From Trichosphaerium sp. ATCC 40318 (lineage: Eukaryota; Discosea; Flabellinia; Trichosidae), in the NCBI GenBank assembly GCA_038496445.1, contig JALMLS010000590.1, forward strand, positions 144,068-208,067: a DNA stretch of 64,000 bases, in the 5' to 3' direction. Of this stretch, positions 46,868 through 58,904 are shown in pieces. Within the stretch, counting starts at the first letter, position 1. Every line of letters begins with the position of its first letter. The notes below the pieces were generated by a model. That model ran no database searches. It saw only the letters and a list, made by a program, of their open reading frames with translations, and was not told the origin of the DNA. Made by a program: the position numbers and the translations under genes.

Positions 46868-47746
46868 TTATAACAACAGAGCAATGTCCAAAGGCCTTTT
46901 GACCAGATAACATACTATGAATTTCTTTACCAGTGTTAAAAGTAACAAATAGTTGAACACCAAAGACATCTGGTGTTGATTAGCAAAAAAATGACATTTA
47001 AGTGAGCCTGCAAGACATAAAATAGGCTCATACTTTAAGCTTGTAGCAAACTTTACCTGTTTAACATCAAAACGTAGAGGAATTTTGAATGTTTTTCTAT
47101 CGCCTGGATTCAATGTAGTAACACAAGGATGTGCTTTAATCAGAATGTGATGGTATTTGTAGTATTTGATAAGATCTTCTTTGTCTTCAGGATCCCACAC
47201 AAAACAAGTTTTACCTCCTTGAATACAAATATTACTATCAAGACCCATGCCAAGATATACTATCTCTTGTACTTTTCCAATATTTGTGATTGTTAAGTTG
47301 AGTGTTACTGTCTGTCCTTTATGAACATGTTTCATATCACAATTCAACTCTGAGATGATATTTGGAATCAGTTTGTTCATATACTTGTCCTTCCACGTGT
47401 TTGCCTGAAGATTGTACGAAGTTAATGGTATGTTCGTTGAAAGAGATATTGCATCTGATGCATAGGATTCCTGGCCCTTTAATTCATCTGAGATGGTTTG
47501 ATGTATAGTGTCTTCTATATCTTGAGCATCTTTGCCCCATTTCCGATGGTACAAGGTTCGGTAAATGTACTCATTGTCGTTTTGTATTATTTCATTTAGA
47601 AAGTGATTGGATTGTTGTAATGAAGCTATGTCATGAAATGTCAGGTCGCTATGAACAATAATGCTTAAAATAATCTCAGGAGGTAGTGTAAATATCTCTG
47701 TATCATTTATGGATGTATCAGCTGTAGTGACTTGTTTGGATGTCAT
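46868..47746 (-). CDS. F-box domain protein
   Basis: ATG 47744-47746; 292 codons as one exon. The N-terminus carries an F-box (FTLPPEIILSIIVHSDL, then FHDIASLQQSNHFLNEII, ending YHRKWGKD). The rest is a beta-rich domain with TVTLNLTITNIGKVQEIVYL and KTFKIPLRFDVKQ, which looks like an immunoglobulin-like or galactose-binding sandwich. A possible intron (GTAAAG donor after DVKQ, acceptor CTTGCAG) would change the last 60 residues; the unspliced frame stays open. The F-box suggests an SCF adaptor, the beta domain a substrate-binding module. Not one of the MORN family. Confidence 0.65.
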   Translation of the reverse strand: MTSKQVTTADTSINDTEIFTLPPEIILSIIVHSDLTFHDIASLQQSNHFLNEIIQNDNEYIYRTLYHRKWGKDAQDIEDTIHQTISDELKGQESYASDAISLSTNIPLTSYNLQANTWKDKYMNKLIPNIISELNCDMKHVHKGQTVTLNLTITNIGKVQEIVYLGMGLDSNICIQGGKTCFVWDPEDKEDLIKYYKYHHILIKAHPCVTTLNPGDRKTFKIPLRFDVKQVKFATSLKYEPILCLAGSLKCHFFANQHQMSLVFNYLLLLTLVKKFIVCYLVKRPLDIALLL

Positions 47747-49718
47747 TTATTGCTTTTTTATTGACTTTGTCAACACCACTTTCGCACCACAGTCAAAAGA
47801 CTTCAATCAAGATTTTGTTTCCACGTGCTTCTGATTAGATCCTTACAAACTTACAAGCTCAAAACCCTCAAATCCCATGGCTTAAATACAGGCTCTAAAA
47901 TCGAACGTTTACAAACCTGTAGAATAACATGAGAGCAGGAGAAGTCATATATTTATGTTGTAAAGCAAATTCACCCAAATATTGGTATCTCCAATCTATT
48001 AGTGTATGACATGGAAACGAGGTGACAAACAGGAAATTGCGTGCATTCGCTCACTTGCATTGTAATAGAGGCTTATACAGAGAGCAGACGAACTATTATC
48101 CAAAGACAACAAAAAAACATTACACTCCAGCCGAAAGGTAAAATCTGGAACAGTTTTTCTGGTTTTTTTAGCAACTCAAACTGCGACTCCTTGCAGAGTA
48201 GCGAAGAGTCTCTTCGTGACCACCTTTTCATTTGTGCAACTAACTCCAAGACTTTTGTTACAATTAAAACTTAGCGCCAAGTTACCACGTGTCACTTTTT
48301 TTTTTTCCATCTTTGTAACATTGACAACAAACTCATTTTTATCTCTAGGTAAGGTAGTTGAAGTAGCACGAATGTACCAAAATACTCAAATCAAAAACGC
48401 ATAATACCACGACATATATTTTTGGGCATTACATGTGATGGAGAGTTAAATAAGTTAATTAGTAGTAAGCTTGTTACAGCTATTTTTCCGAGTTGTGGAG
48501 CAATTCATAGGTCCTTACTTGAAAAATAATTCCTTGTACAATAAATATAATCATTACATACTACATTATAAATAAAACAAAATCACGTGATTTAGAGTTT
48601 GTTTTGTCACATGGACTGAACCATAGACAGCCGTGTACAAATACAAGAAATTCTAGATTACAGCTACAGGTAAGACTATGGGAAACGTTCCTTTGTGCAA
48701 TCAACAGTACTGTGTTCACAGATTGTTATACATGATTGTTCTCGCAATCGAGAGCGGATAAAGGTAGCAATGACGTTACTTTCGGTCCCAATGTTTAAAA
48801 AATATACTGTCAAGTTTCAAGAGTGCCATGCTTACCAAGAGGTTGTACATTGACATTAAATACGTATTGCATTCTCCATGAATCACTCCGTTTCTCCAAC
48901 TGTTTTGGCAGGAAACTTAGTTTTTCGCCAGAGGCAGCATTAGCCAATAACTGTGTTTGTTCAACTCTTTGTCAAACCTTGAAGTTGTTGCTGCATGTTT
49001 GGATAGTAGAGGCTATTTTCTACAAACTCCTAGGTCTAGATCGACAATATCTAGACTTGTTTCAGTTGGAATCCTGTCTGTGAAAACGTTGTGCATTTGA
49101 AAAGCTCATACAATACAAAAGGCAAGCCAATACAAGTTGTTGGCGTTCGCTTGATCAGCTCAATTTCAAACCTCCGTGCGACTACGTTACCACAAGTTTT
49201 TTGCTTTTCTTTCTCCTCCTTATGCCCAAACTATTCTCACATGCTGACAGTAGTTGTATTCTTTATAATGTTCTCATTTATATTTCACGTGTTATTACTA
49301 CACGTGATTTACGCGAAAGCGCATAATTCTGGTTCTTTGCTTCGAACAAAGTTTGACAAGTTTCATGAATAATAGTCCAGGTACTACTTTTCATAGCTTT
49401 GAAATGTGGTATCTTTCTAAGAAGTGATTGTCTTTGTCTTCTTTCTAAAGGTTAAATGATAATGTACAGCATAGCGGAACAAGATTCTGAAGGTTTACAT
49501 ACTGTGTACCACATACAAGAGCATTTTTCCTGCAAATAAACTGGACATTATCGCACTCGCAACAGGTTTGCTTAGAGGCGTTTAATAATGCTTTGCTATT
49601 TCACGGAACGTTTGTCAAAGAAAACTATTAACTGCATAGCGTCGGTTCATGAGAATCACGTGAAAAAACGGAACTACCCAAAAACACCTTTTGAGCAATC
49701 GAAAAAGTTCACCCAGCA
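47747..49718. other. Intergenic, gene-poor
   Basis: Nearly 2 kb. Short open frames at 48041-48274 and 48823-49083 (plus, Cys-containing) have no recognised family or exon structure. CACGTG at about 47822, 48285, 48584, 49287, 49302 and 49661, unusually dense. No repeat recognised. Confidence 0.3.
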
Positions 49719-50559
49719 ATGTCACACGTAGCATTCATTCTAGTACTTCTCCTTGCAATGTACGACACTTGATGTCGACACTATGTTAACACCTCCTATG
49801 CAGAAGTTCAACATCAGCGTACTACAACGCACCTGGCAATTTATCGCCTCCTTACCCTCAATGGATACGATATTGCCCAGATGGTGGAATGACAGGTGTT
49901 CGTACCGCCAGGCCTGCTGCTATACCCAGGGGCTTTGTTTGGAGATGTTTCCACGACAACGTTGGGTTCCATGGCCATCACACTGACTACGCATCAGTTT
50001 ATTTTGACGGTTTCGAGCACGAGTGCAAATCAGGCTATGTTATGAAGGGTACAAGTACATATTACTATGTATTTGACATTGCTATTTAGAAATTAGAGGA
50101 ACTGGTTGGGATTACTATAGTAACGATAGAATCTTTAGATTTCGCTGCGAGTATGTGCTTTCTATGATGTTATATCTTATCAGATTATAGGACTGAAGGG
50201 ACATTGCGATGCAACACTGAGAACAGAGCTTGGATTTGTATGCCAAAATTTTTTTTTTGCTTTTTGTTTTTCACTTGTACATACACGTGTTTGCACGGGT
50301 GTCTCTGATACATAAGCTCACATAATATCTACCACACTAATATAATTTAGCCGTTTACAATGTCGTTCCCGGATACGATGGAGTTGGTGATCTCTTATGC
50401 CCTGACGATACGCCGTATATTACTGGCTTCAGAGTTAGCGCTACAAGGTACATCCACATCTCTAGAAACGTTGGTTGTTGACACTGGTGTAGTAGAACAT
50501 CACCATCCGACCGCATATGGGAGATGCAATGTTCCGCTGTAATTTGCAGAAGATCATAA
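49719..50559 (+). CDS. Secreted dermatopontin-like protein
   Basis: Exons join from ATG 49719-49721 to TAA 50557-50559. A signal peptide (MSHVAFILVLLLA) is encoded in exon 1. The mature protein has the dermatopontin alternation of a D-x-F/C strand and DR-x-W/F-x-C: DGGMTGVRTARPAAIPRGFV then WRCF, YFDGFEHECKSGYVM, SNDRIFRFRCD, LLCPDDTPYITGFRVSA and SPSDRIWEMQCSAVICRR. Dermatopontins are extracellular-matrix or haemolytic-agglutinin-like proteins in animals, with scattered homologues in bacteria and protists. Five introns, donors GTACGA, GTACAA, GTATG, GTATG and GTACAT. The resemblance rests on repeated motifs and not on alignment. Confidence 0.65.
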
Positions 50560-50920
50560 TCGCACCCGCTTTTTTGTTGGCTGTTCGATTAAACAAATTG
50601 TTTCTTTCTCATTTCTGAGTTCTTCAAATGGGTTTTGTTTCCTTACTAACGAACCACGACACATGTGCTTGAATCTTCATTGCACTCTTTAATTAATCTG
50701 CTGAGTGTTGTAACTCCCTTCTCGCGAGCAGCTGTATGCTCTTCACAGTACCTTCATTCCTTACAATATAACCACGTGCAACTGCTTGTATCTTCTTTGC
50801 ACTGTTAACCTTACAAATTAATCACGGGGGACAATTGATATGAGATTTTAATGTATTTTTATTATGTAACAGTTTTTAAGGGTTGTGTTGTTTTTTTTTG
50901 GTTTTTTTCAAAACTTTTTA
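50560..50920. other. Intergenic (convergent)
   Basis: About 360 bases between two convergent genes. T-run near 50890-50905. CACGTG near 50765. No gene supported. Confidence 0.35.
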
Positions 50921-50937
50921 CTAGTTGATTGTACTTA

Positions 50938-53900
50938 CAGTTCGCCTTGTTTTACTACCTGCACGTTTAACCTTTTTGCCTTTAGGTAAACGAGAAGACT
51001 TTGAAGACCTAGCAGACTTCGAAGACTTTGAAGACTTCGTAGACCTTGTAGACTTTGTAGACTTTGTAGACTTGAAGATTTCGAAGACTTATTAGACGTT
51101 GTAGATCTTGTTGATTTTGAAGATCGGGAAGACTTTAGGCGTCTATGTGGACTAGTAGGTCTAGGTGATTTTGGTAGTCGTACAGTGTAACTCTTCTAAA
51201 TCAAAATAAATTAGGGTGCAACATAGCAAACGCTGGGTTTTTTCGAAGAACTTCTGTTGTGTTTTTTTCTTCGAAAAAAACATGCATCGTACCTGACTGA
51301 GTGTCTCTTTTTTAACTTGTTGTTTTCTGATGGTAGGCTTTCTTATACGTTGAACATTTGCCAAGTGCTATAAAGTTAAAGTATTAATTATACATAAGGT
51401 AACAACCAACTAAAGAGAAAGTACTAGAAATTTTCGAATTCCAAATTGTATTTTCGTCCTCGCACAAAACGTACATCTACAATGTCTGCATGACCACGTT
51501 TAGCAGCAAACCTTATAGGAGAAAGACCACTATGAGTCAGTAAGGATAAATTAGCTCCTTCTATAACCAATTTCTGTAAAAAACACCAATCAGTTCATAT
51601 TGCCAAAGAAAGAAAAAAAACAGAAAAGGTTGTGAACTTCCAACACGTGACAAAAAAAACTCAACACGTGACTTTGTTTACTTAAACTCAAACAACCATT
51701 ATTACAGTTGTTTCTGGGCTTTAAACAAGAAAAAACATGGTACCTTGATGAGAGAATTTCTCTTCCAGTGAATTGCCAAATGCATTGGCGTATATCCTTT
51801 TGAAAAAGTTTGAGCATTAATATCACAACCGGCTGAAATCAACACATCCAAAAGACCTCTTTGAACAGACTTTGAAAAGTTTGTCAAGCTAATGACTATA
51901 TGCAAAGGCGTATATCCTTAATAAAACAAATAAGTAACAAGCAACAAATAACAAGCAAAACAGAGTAAAACTTCAAAGAACTTCAAAATCTTTTCAAATC
52001 TGTATGTTCTGTACCTTTGATGTATCGATTGCGAGCATCACTGTCTGCTCTGTACTTTAAGAGTGCCTTAACACACTCAAGTTTTCCCTTAGAACAAGCG
52101 CCATGTAATGGCTTCCAACCACCTTTCTTACCAGTGTTGGGATTAGCTCCTTTACTAAGTAAATAGTTTACTATATCAAGTCTCCCTAAAAAATACGATA
52201 AGCAACTTTCAACAAAAAACCAATCAAATTAACATACCTCCAGTAGCAGCATAATAAAGCGGTGTAACGCCTTGTTGTGACATAACATTTATACTTGCTT
52301 TATTGTCAATCAAGAGCCTTAAGGAGAACAGTAAGCCACAACAAAAATACGGCAAAAACAACTTACTTTGCAATCTCAAGATGCCCCTTATACGCAGCTG
52401 CATGAAGAGGTGTCCAACCATCTTTTTCTTTATGGTTTACATCTACATTAGGCTTACTGAGACGCTTTACAACCTTAGCACGTCTTCCTCTATAACAAGC
52501 TTCAAACAAAGGAGTCTACAAAAAAGTGAGTTCATGCAAATTGACTCTTGAAAGTCTTTCAAACGTACTCCTCGTACACCATGACTAAAATCAAGGTGTA
52601 AAGAAGGTGGAACTTGTATAGAATGGTCTTCACTTGAAGATGCCTCCGATAAAGGAGATAACATATCAGCACGCTGTGATTTAGGTGCACGTATTTTCTT
52701 CCTTTTCATTTTGATTTTTGCAACAGACAAAGCTCGAACTTGTTGCTTTGGCTTTGGTTCAGGTTTTTTCTTTTTTCTAACATACATCTAAGATAGTGTT
52801 TTAAAAAAAAGCAAATTCATATACACCAAATGATGTTTAAACAAATATCACGTATCACGTGATACATGATAAACCACACGAGTGCTAAAAAAAAAAGGAT
52901 GTTTTATCATGACGTACTGTTCTTTCTGCTAATACAACATCTTTTGTTGTCACAGTTAAACTGTGATCTCCACTACCAGTAGGAGAATAAGATACTACAA
53001 AATTTCCATTCTCTATAAAGTTATAAGTAAGCAATCAACCAAAAAAAACAAAAGCCATATTCTTAATTTTTTAGTTTTGGATAAACTTATGTACCTCCTG
53101 GAACCTCTTGTATCTCGATCTCAGGTGTCATATCGCCATTAGGGCCATTTATGACAATCTAATAATAGTTTAGTGAATAAGAAAGAAAGCTAAAGCACAA
53201 TACATACTTGAATATCAGGGATACCAGTAAAGTCATCATCGTTCTCGCTCTGTAACCTCAGCATAAACTTGGCTGACTCGCCTTCATTTACAGTATGCTT
53301 TAGTTCTTCTATTGAACCACTTACAACTAAAATATGTAAATAATCAAACGATCAAGCACATCGAAGATCGAGACAAGCTGAAAGCCTTTACCTTTGACTT
53401 CCTTAAACTCAAAAGGATCAACTTCTTCTTTTTCTTCTGGAGGCTCCTCCTCTAAAGGAGGTACCACAGGTGTAGTAGAGACATCAATCTAAAAGTTTTA
53501 TAAATATGACACTTAACGAAGGGCTGCAGAAACACATACCTTTGATAGAATATCATAATATCCATCAACAAAATCAGAAGTCAACTTGAAATATATAGGC
53601 TCATGCAAAGGATCTAATAAAAAAAGAGTGTTAGCTAAAACGTTGAGTACCAATATCACATAACACTCTATATCAGACACACCTTGCTCGAACGTTAACA
53701 CTAAAATAAGAAACATCAGACACAACATACACAACATACAAACATAAAAAGAACACAAAAAATGTCTTCCTCTTTTCATCGTACCTAATGGTTCTCTTTT
53801 TACAGGTTTATTATTGAGCCTCATATCAAAAGTGAAATCACCTTCTCCAGGAGTGAACGTAACATCAAAATGACCACAACTAAATAATTAAAATAACATT

Positions 53901-56080
53901 AAAAAACAACAACAAAAAAAACAGCTAGAAAAAAAAAAATATTGTATTCTACTTACGTCTGATCTTGGATGATTTCAACTTTAATATCATTTTCAGTTTC
54001 TTTATTCCTAACAAGAACCTATCATACGTAAGTCAAAATAAAAATCCTAATTGAAAGACAGCACTCTTCGCCACAAAACCATTGAAAAAAAAAAAGAAAA
54101 CTTCGAGACTCTAAAACTCAAACTTTTTTACGTACTTGAACATGCTTAGGATCAATCCAAACCTCATCATTCCTGCCATTTAGTATAAGCACAAGCATAA
54201 TACATGGTTCACCGGCAGCACCTCTCTTAACACCAGCAATCTGGCACTTAAGTGCTAAAAACAAGTGTCAAAACCAAACAAATAGTTTGAGGAAAAGTAA
54301 ATATAAGCGCCAACGTTTCCTAGCTAGCTCAACGTACATGCATGCTCTTCAACCATTTCACCATTTTGAAGCGTTATAGACGAACGTGGACTCATTGTAA
54401 CTCTCGGACTAAGTGTAAGACGTGCTGAATTACGATTCGCTCTAGCAGAGTTTGTCAACTTGCTGATCGCTGTTTCAATATCAATATGTTCCAAGTTTGC
54501 ATGTTTCATGAGTCCTTCAAGTATATCACCATTCGGTTCAGCCTTTGTTGACGTTTTCCGTACATCATGACTTGAAGATTGAGACTCACTTGACGAGTCA
54601 CTGAGTTGAGCTAAATCAGAACCAACATCTTCTTGTAACATAAATTTTTCACTTTCTTCTTCTTCACTACTATCATTAGATGCTTCTTCTATTGATATAT
54701 CATCACTTGATACTGCTTCTATCGTTACATCATTTTCATAATCAATAATAGGTTCATCTCGGTTCGCAATTTCAATTTCTTTAGCATCGTCATCAGCTCC
54801 ATTCAACATTTCTTTGTCACCTTCGTCATCGACATTGTCAGTGTCTCCGTTTGCTTGTTGGATTTCTTTCTCATTTTCCTCTTCGTTGTTATCATCGTCA
54901 GCGCTTTCATGTTTTCCGTTCGCTATTTGCTTGCCAGTGTTGCTGTCATCCCAATGTTCATCGACGCCTTCGAGTTCACGTTGTTTTAATAGTTTCTTTA
55001 CAGAAGCATCTATCTGAGGTTTAGGTTCTTCTGCATCATATTCCCATTTCTCTTTAAAGCCTTCCATCCCAACAAGCTAGTAATACAATTATTAACAAAG
55101 AAGGGAAAACAACAAAAAAAACAAAAAACAAAAAAAAATTTAAACAACATCAACTTGTCATCAGCTCTACAAAGCTGTCACATTTTAATTCTTTCCACAA
55201 CTCCGCCCATTTAAATAGTCATATTGGTTCTATACTCTCGAAGAGTATAGGCCATTTTCGAGGTGGTACAAGAAAGAAAAGTGACAACTTCGAATAATTT
55301 GAACAAAAAAACCCAAAAACGCGTTTGGTTCCATTGTACCAAAAGAATTGTTTTAAACTACACGAGGCATTCAAGCGAAATGCAACAAAATTTCCGAAAA
55401 GAGAAAAAAAATCAGGACGCACCTGAGACAACCGATGAACAATATTCGCAACGCGTTCAATATGAGCACCATGATAACAGTCGTTTATGTCAAAAAGCTC
55501 TACAATCAACAATTATTTTAATAAAGTTTAATAATACTCTTAAACAACCAAACAAGAATAAAACACGTCCTCTCAGACGGAAGAAAACATCAAATAAAAA
55601 AATAAAAAAAACTTTCTTCTTTTTGGCTCTCTACTAACGTACCCATTCCTTTGAAGCCAATCAACTTACATGATTCAATAAACGATGATATATTATGACG
55701 TAAACGAGGTGCTCTACTGTCTGAAGGGTATATTTTTTTAATAGTGTGTTTGTGTGGTGATATAATACGCATTAACTTGCATAGTACAACACCATCCTTT
55801 ATAACTGCTTCAAAAGTGTCGTCAGGCTAAAAAAAAAACGTTAGATTGTTTATTGTCATAAAATGCGCGTTTGTCAATATAAATGAGCAAGTAACAATCT
55901 TTCTATCGTTTTAGGCAAAATAGCGCCGGTTTTGGTGTTTTGCACAGTTTTTTTGTTTTAATGTCAACGAACCTTAAATTCAACCTTCAAAGCGCGTTGT
56001 AACCAGTCCAATGCTTGCTTACATCGTAATACTGATATTTCTTGTTGTTTTGTTTTCATACGCACTTCTACGCTTGCCAT
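50938..56080 (-). CDS. CH domain / filamin-repeat / ankyrin-repeat protein
   Basis: Many exons from ATG 56078-56080 to TAA 50936-50938. Order: one calponin-homology domain (ALDWLQRALKVEFK, then DTFEAVIKDGVVLCKLMRII, LFDINDCYHGAHIERVANIV); an acidic Ser/Glu/Asp-rich linker of about 200 residues; at least two filamin-type Ig repeats (AGEPCIMLVLILNGRNDEVW, CGHFDVTFTPGEGDFTFDMR; NEGESAKFMLRL, GGNFVVSYSPTGSGDHSLTV); a Lys-rich linker; six or more ankyrin repeats (DGWTPLHAAAYKGHLEIAK, GVTPLYYAATGG, GWKPLHGACSKGKLECVK, YTPMHLAIHWKRN); and a Ser/Lys-rich tail. CH and filamin modules imply actin binding; the ankyrins bind proteins. A second frame at the tail ends at TAG 50921-50923. It is paralogous to the gene at 62359. 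Confidence 0.85.
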
Positions 56081-56614
56081 TTTATGCTTATATACGTTTT
56101 AGAGCATATAATTTAAAAGTGTAATTATCTAACTAGATAGTACTCGGTTACGTACATATTTCCACCTGGCTTGTTGGTAGACCAATTGGCTGTATTGCCT
56201 TGCGCCCTTGGCGCGTTTTAAACCTTACAGAGTAGTTATTTTCTCGCTTTTTCTTCACTTCAGTTTTTGTGTTCAAGCAACGATGCAAACATAAATTTAA
56301 ACGAAACTCATGATTTTAGGCTTACACGTAAAACTAGAGAGTGTATATTACTTTAAGAGTAATTTTCCTTATTTGCAAACAGATGATTTGACGTCTCAAA
56401 ATATTTTTACTTTTTGTATACAAATCCTACTCCAATAGTGATTTTATTGGTTTTTATGATAGTAGGGTATCTGTTTGAATATAATTAAGATAATAGTTAT
56501 TAGTACACTGTCGTACGCGCGGAAGCGCGGAAAAACTGACTCAAGATCGCCCATATACGCTTGCGTTGTCTATGGATGTTACGTTTACCCCTTTTGAGGT
56601 TATAAAAAAAATAT
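56081..56614. promoter_or_regulatory. Upstream region of CH-filamin-ankyrin gene / 3' region of COX20
   Basis: About 530 bases, AT-rich. Both flanking genes are on the minus strand. No gene or motif recognised. Confidence 0.35.
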
Positions 56615-57388
56615 CTACAGATTGTGCACTTCATCCTTTGGCATAACGACTGCGTCATTGTCGACAGCTTCCTGTGTGATACCAGTACGTCTTGGATTAC
56701 CCTTTGGGGCATAATAAGGCTTCTGTATTTTTTTAACCGCTCCACTCAGCGTCTTTACTGCTGTTGCGTCCTTTCTTGCTTGTTCGTGTGTTGCCATATC
56801 GTTCATTGCTCTACGTGTTACCCTGGCACGCCAATATCGAGATCTACAGTATTGCCTGAAGGAAAATGAGAAAAATAAAATTTTTGAGTGACACATGCCA
56901 GTAACCACCAAATACAACAGTTCCAGTAATAAGGCCCCAATTGCCAATACTTGGCGGTACTAAAAATACGATTAAAGCGGCTGACAGTAAAATAAAAAAG
57001 GCGAATTTAATTTACGCTTTTTACGTTCAGTTTAACCTTTTTGTGGATGATATGGGCGTTGTCGTACCTCTAAGAATGACACCACGGAAAAAACACATGG
57101 CACCTGCTGCCATCGCTCCATATAGTACACTAGTCCTCAAACAAGGTATATCTGATGGTGAGAAGAGTACTGTCCATATTGTGTGTATATCCTGAGTGAA
57201 GTCAGTTTAATAACGCTGATTACGCGTACATCTGTTGTAACTGATGAAACGCCATCCTCTATTGCAATAGAAGCTTCACGAAGACTCTTTACTTTAGATT
57301 TATAGATCTCTATATTCTCTAGATCCTCTCCTTCAAGATACTTATCCTTTGGTAGCTGTTTGATAGGATATTCTTCCGGGTTTTCCAT
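56615..57388 (-). CDS. COX20: COX20-like cytochrome c oxidase assembly protein
   Basis: ATG 57386-57388 to TAG 56615. N-terminal acidic region, then DIPCLRTSVLYGAMAAGAMC followed by CFFRGVIL (first transmembrane helix). After an intron comes SIGNWGLITGTVVFGGYWQY followed by CRSRYWRARVTRRAM (second helix), the NW...G...C pattern of COX20/FAM36A. A Lys-rich C-terminal tail follows. COX20 is a mitochondrial inner-membrane chaperone for the Cox2 subunit. The tail (about 65 residues after the second helix) is longer than usual. One intron (56856-56898) needs a GC donor. The first junction, near 57230, was not resolved. Confidence 0.75.
56856..56898 (-). other. GC-AG intron
   Basis: Donor TACTG|GCATGT and acceptor TTCAG|G join GGYW to QYCRSRYW; a GT donor three bases downstream would bring an immediate stop. 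Length 43 bases. Confidence 0.6.
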
Positions 57389-57641
57389 GTTCGTAACGTC
57401 AAAAAAGTACTGCGTGAAAAAAAAAAAAATGGTCAAGAAAAAGTAACGCGCGAGCGATTTATTCAATACAGTGTGAGTAAAATTTGTAGATACAGTTATC
57501 ATGAGTGTCCAAGGCAACGTTACTACGTATGAGGCATAATTTCGTTGATAATTATTATCTTCAACGAAAGAAATCTTGAGAACAAGTTTGACAATGCCAT
57601 TTTGAACCTTTAATTTTTTTTTGGAAAGATTGTTTTCTTTT

Positions 57642-58904
57642 CTACTGTAGTTCTTCGACTGACCTCAAACATGATTGTAACTTCTTCCACAATAAACGGT
57701 TTTCTTTTCTATTTGCGGCTAAATGATAACGATTGCAAACACCGTCCCAAAACCGTCCTGAGATCCATGTTAACACAAAGCAGCAGTAAAAAACAACAAA
57801 AAAAAAACAATCACTACGCACCAGATAAACCTTCAAGTTCAGGATGCGTAGAAAGATATACAGCAATTTCTGCTGGAATATCAGGTTGTTTTCCTCCACT
57901 GAAACCGAGATCTGCCAAAAGCTAGAAAAAAAGTGTTACGCGCGTTTGAAAAGGTACTAGTAGCGTCCATGTACCTTTGTTTTTACAGTACCAGGCGTCA
58001 TAACATGAACATGGATGCCTGATCCGTTTTCTTTACAATATTCATGAAGCACTTCGCTCATCATTCTTACAGCTTGCTTACTCTGTTTGTATGCTGAAAG
58101 AGGATTATACAGTCGCTTCTCAAAGTTCAAATCTTCGACATCAACAGCGCCAACGTAGTCTAATTGTAACCATGTTAGGCGCCACAGCAACGTAATACAA
58201 AAGAAATGAATGAAGACTGAGAAGAAGAAGTGTGGAGGTTAAACAATCTTCGAGCGAATTGGATTTACAATTGCAATTGAACGTACTAGCTGCTACATTT
58301 ACTACGCGTCCAGCCTTACTTTTATTCAAAAATGGCAACATTTGATTAGTGAGTGCAAAAGGACCCATAACATTAGTACCAAAAACGATGTCTAAGTTAT
58401 CAACACTTTGGAGTGATTAGCGCCAAGTATAATTTCGGTTGAAGTTCAAAAATAAAGTAATAAGCACTAAGTACCTCTTTTGTTGTTTTGAAGGTCCAGC
58501 AATGGCCGCATTGTTTACTAAAACGTCCAAATGCCTGTATTTTCTGCTGAAAGCGGTGGCAAATTTTCTAATTGACGCTTGTGATGATATGTCAATTGGC
58601 ATGTAGCTTACAGACTCTGGGTCTACTTTTCTGGTTGATTCTATGCGTTATAAGCATTTGTTGGTTTTTTATGTAATAAACTATCATTGCGCGTACTGAT
58701 GTCTTCTACAGCCTCTTTTGCTAATTTTTCGTCCCTGCAAGCGAGAACAACTGTATTGCCCTTTAAAGCGAGTCCTATAGCGTAATCAATAGCGATAGTG
58801 GCGTTAACCATACCTCTAGCGGTTTCAAGGCCAACACCGCGATTAGCGCCTGTAACGACGCAAACCCTGTTAGGTATCCTCAAATATTTGGCTGCTAGGT
58901 TCAT
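57642..58904 (-). CDS. Short-chain dehydrogenase/reductase (retinol-dehydrogenase-like)
   Basis: A classical SDR from ATG 58902-58904 (an upstream open frame to 59003 lacks an ATG) to TAG 57642-57644. NAD(P)-binding motif TGANRGVGLETA, then NTVVLACRDEKLAKEA; VLVNNAAIAG; IVFGTNVMGPFALT; RVVNVAAST; the catalytic YKQSK (YxxxK) with the preceding serine; and HVMTPGTVKT. The length and motif spacing fit the RDH11/WW-oxidoreductase-like group. An exon break at 58775-58813 removes 39 bases between the Rossmann motif and strand 2. If retained it adds 13 in-frame residues. N-terminal hydrophobic anchor not evident in the minimal start. Confidence 0.85.

Noticed and set aside
54814-55017. Ser-rich plus-strand frame
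   Set aside because: Antisense shadow of the acidic linker of the CH-filamin-ankyrin gene.
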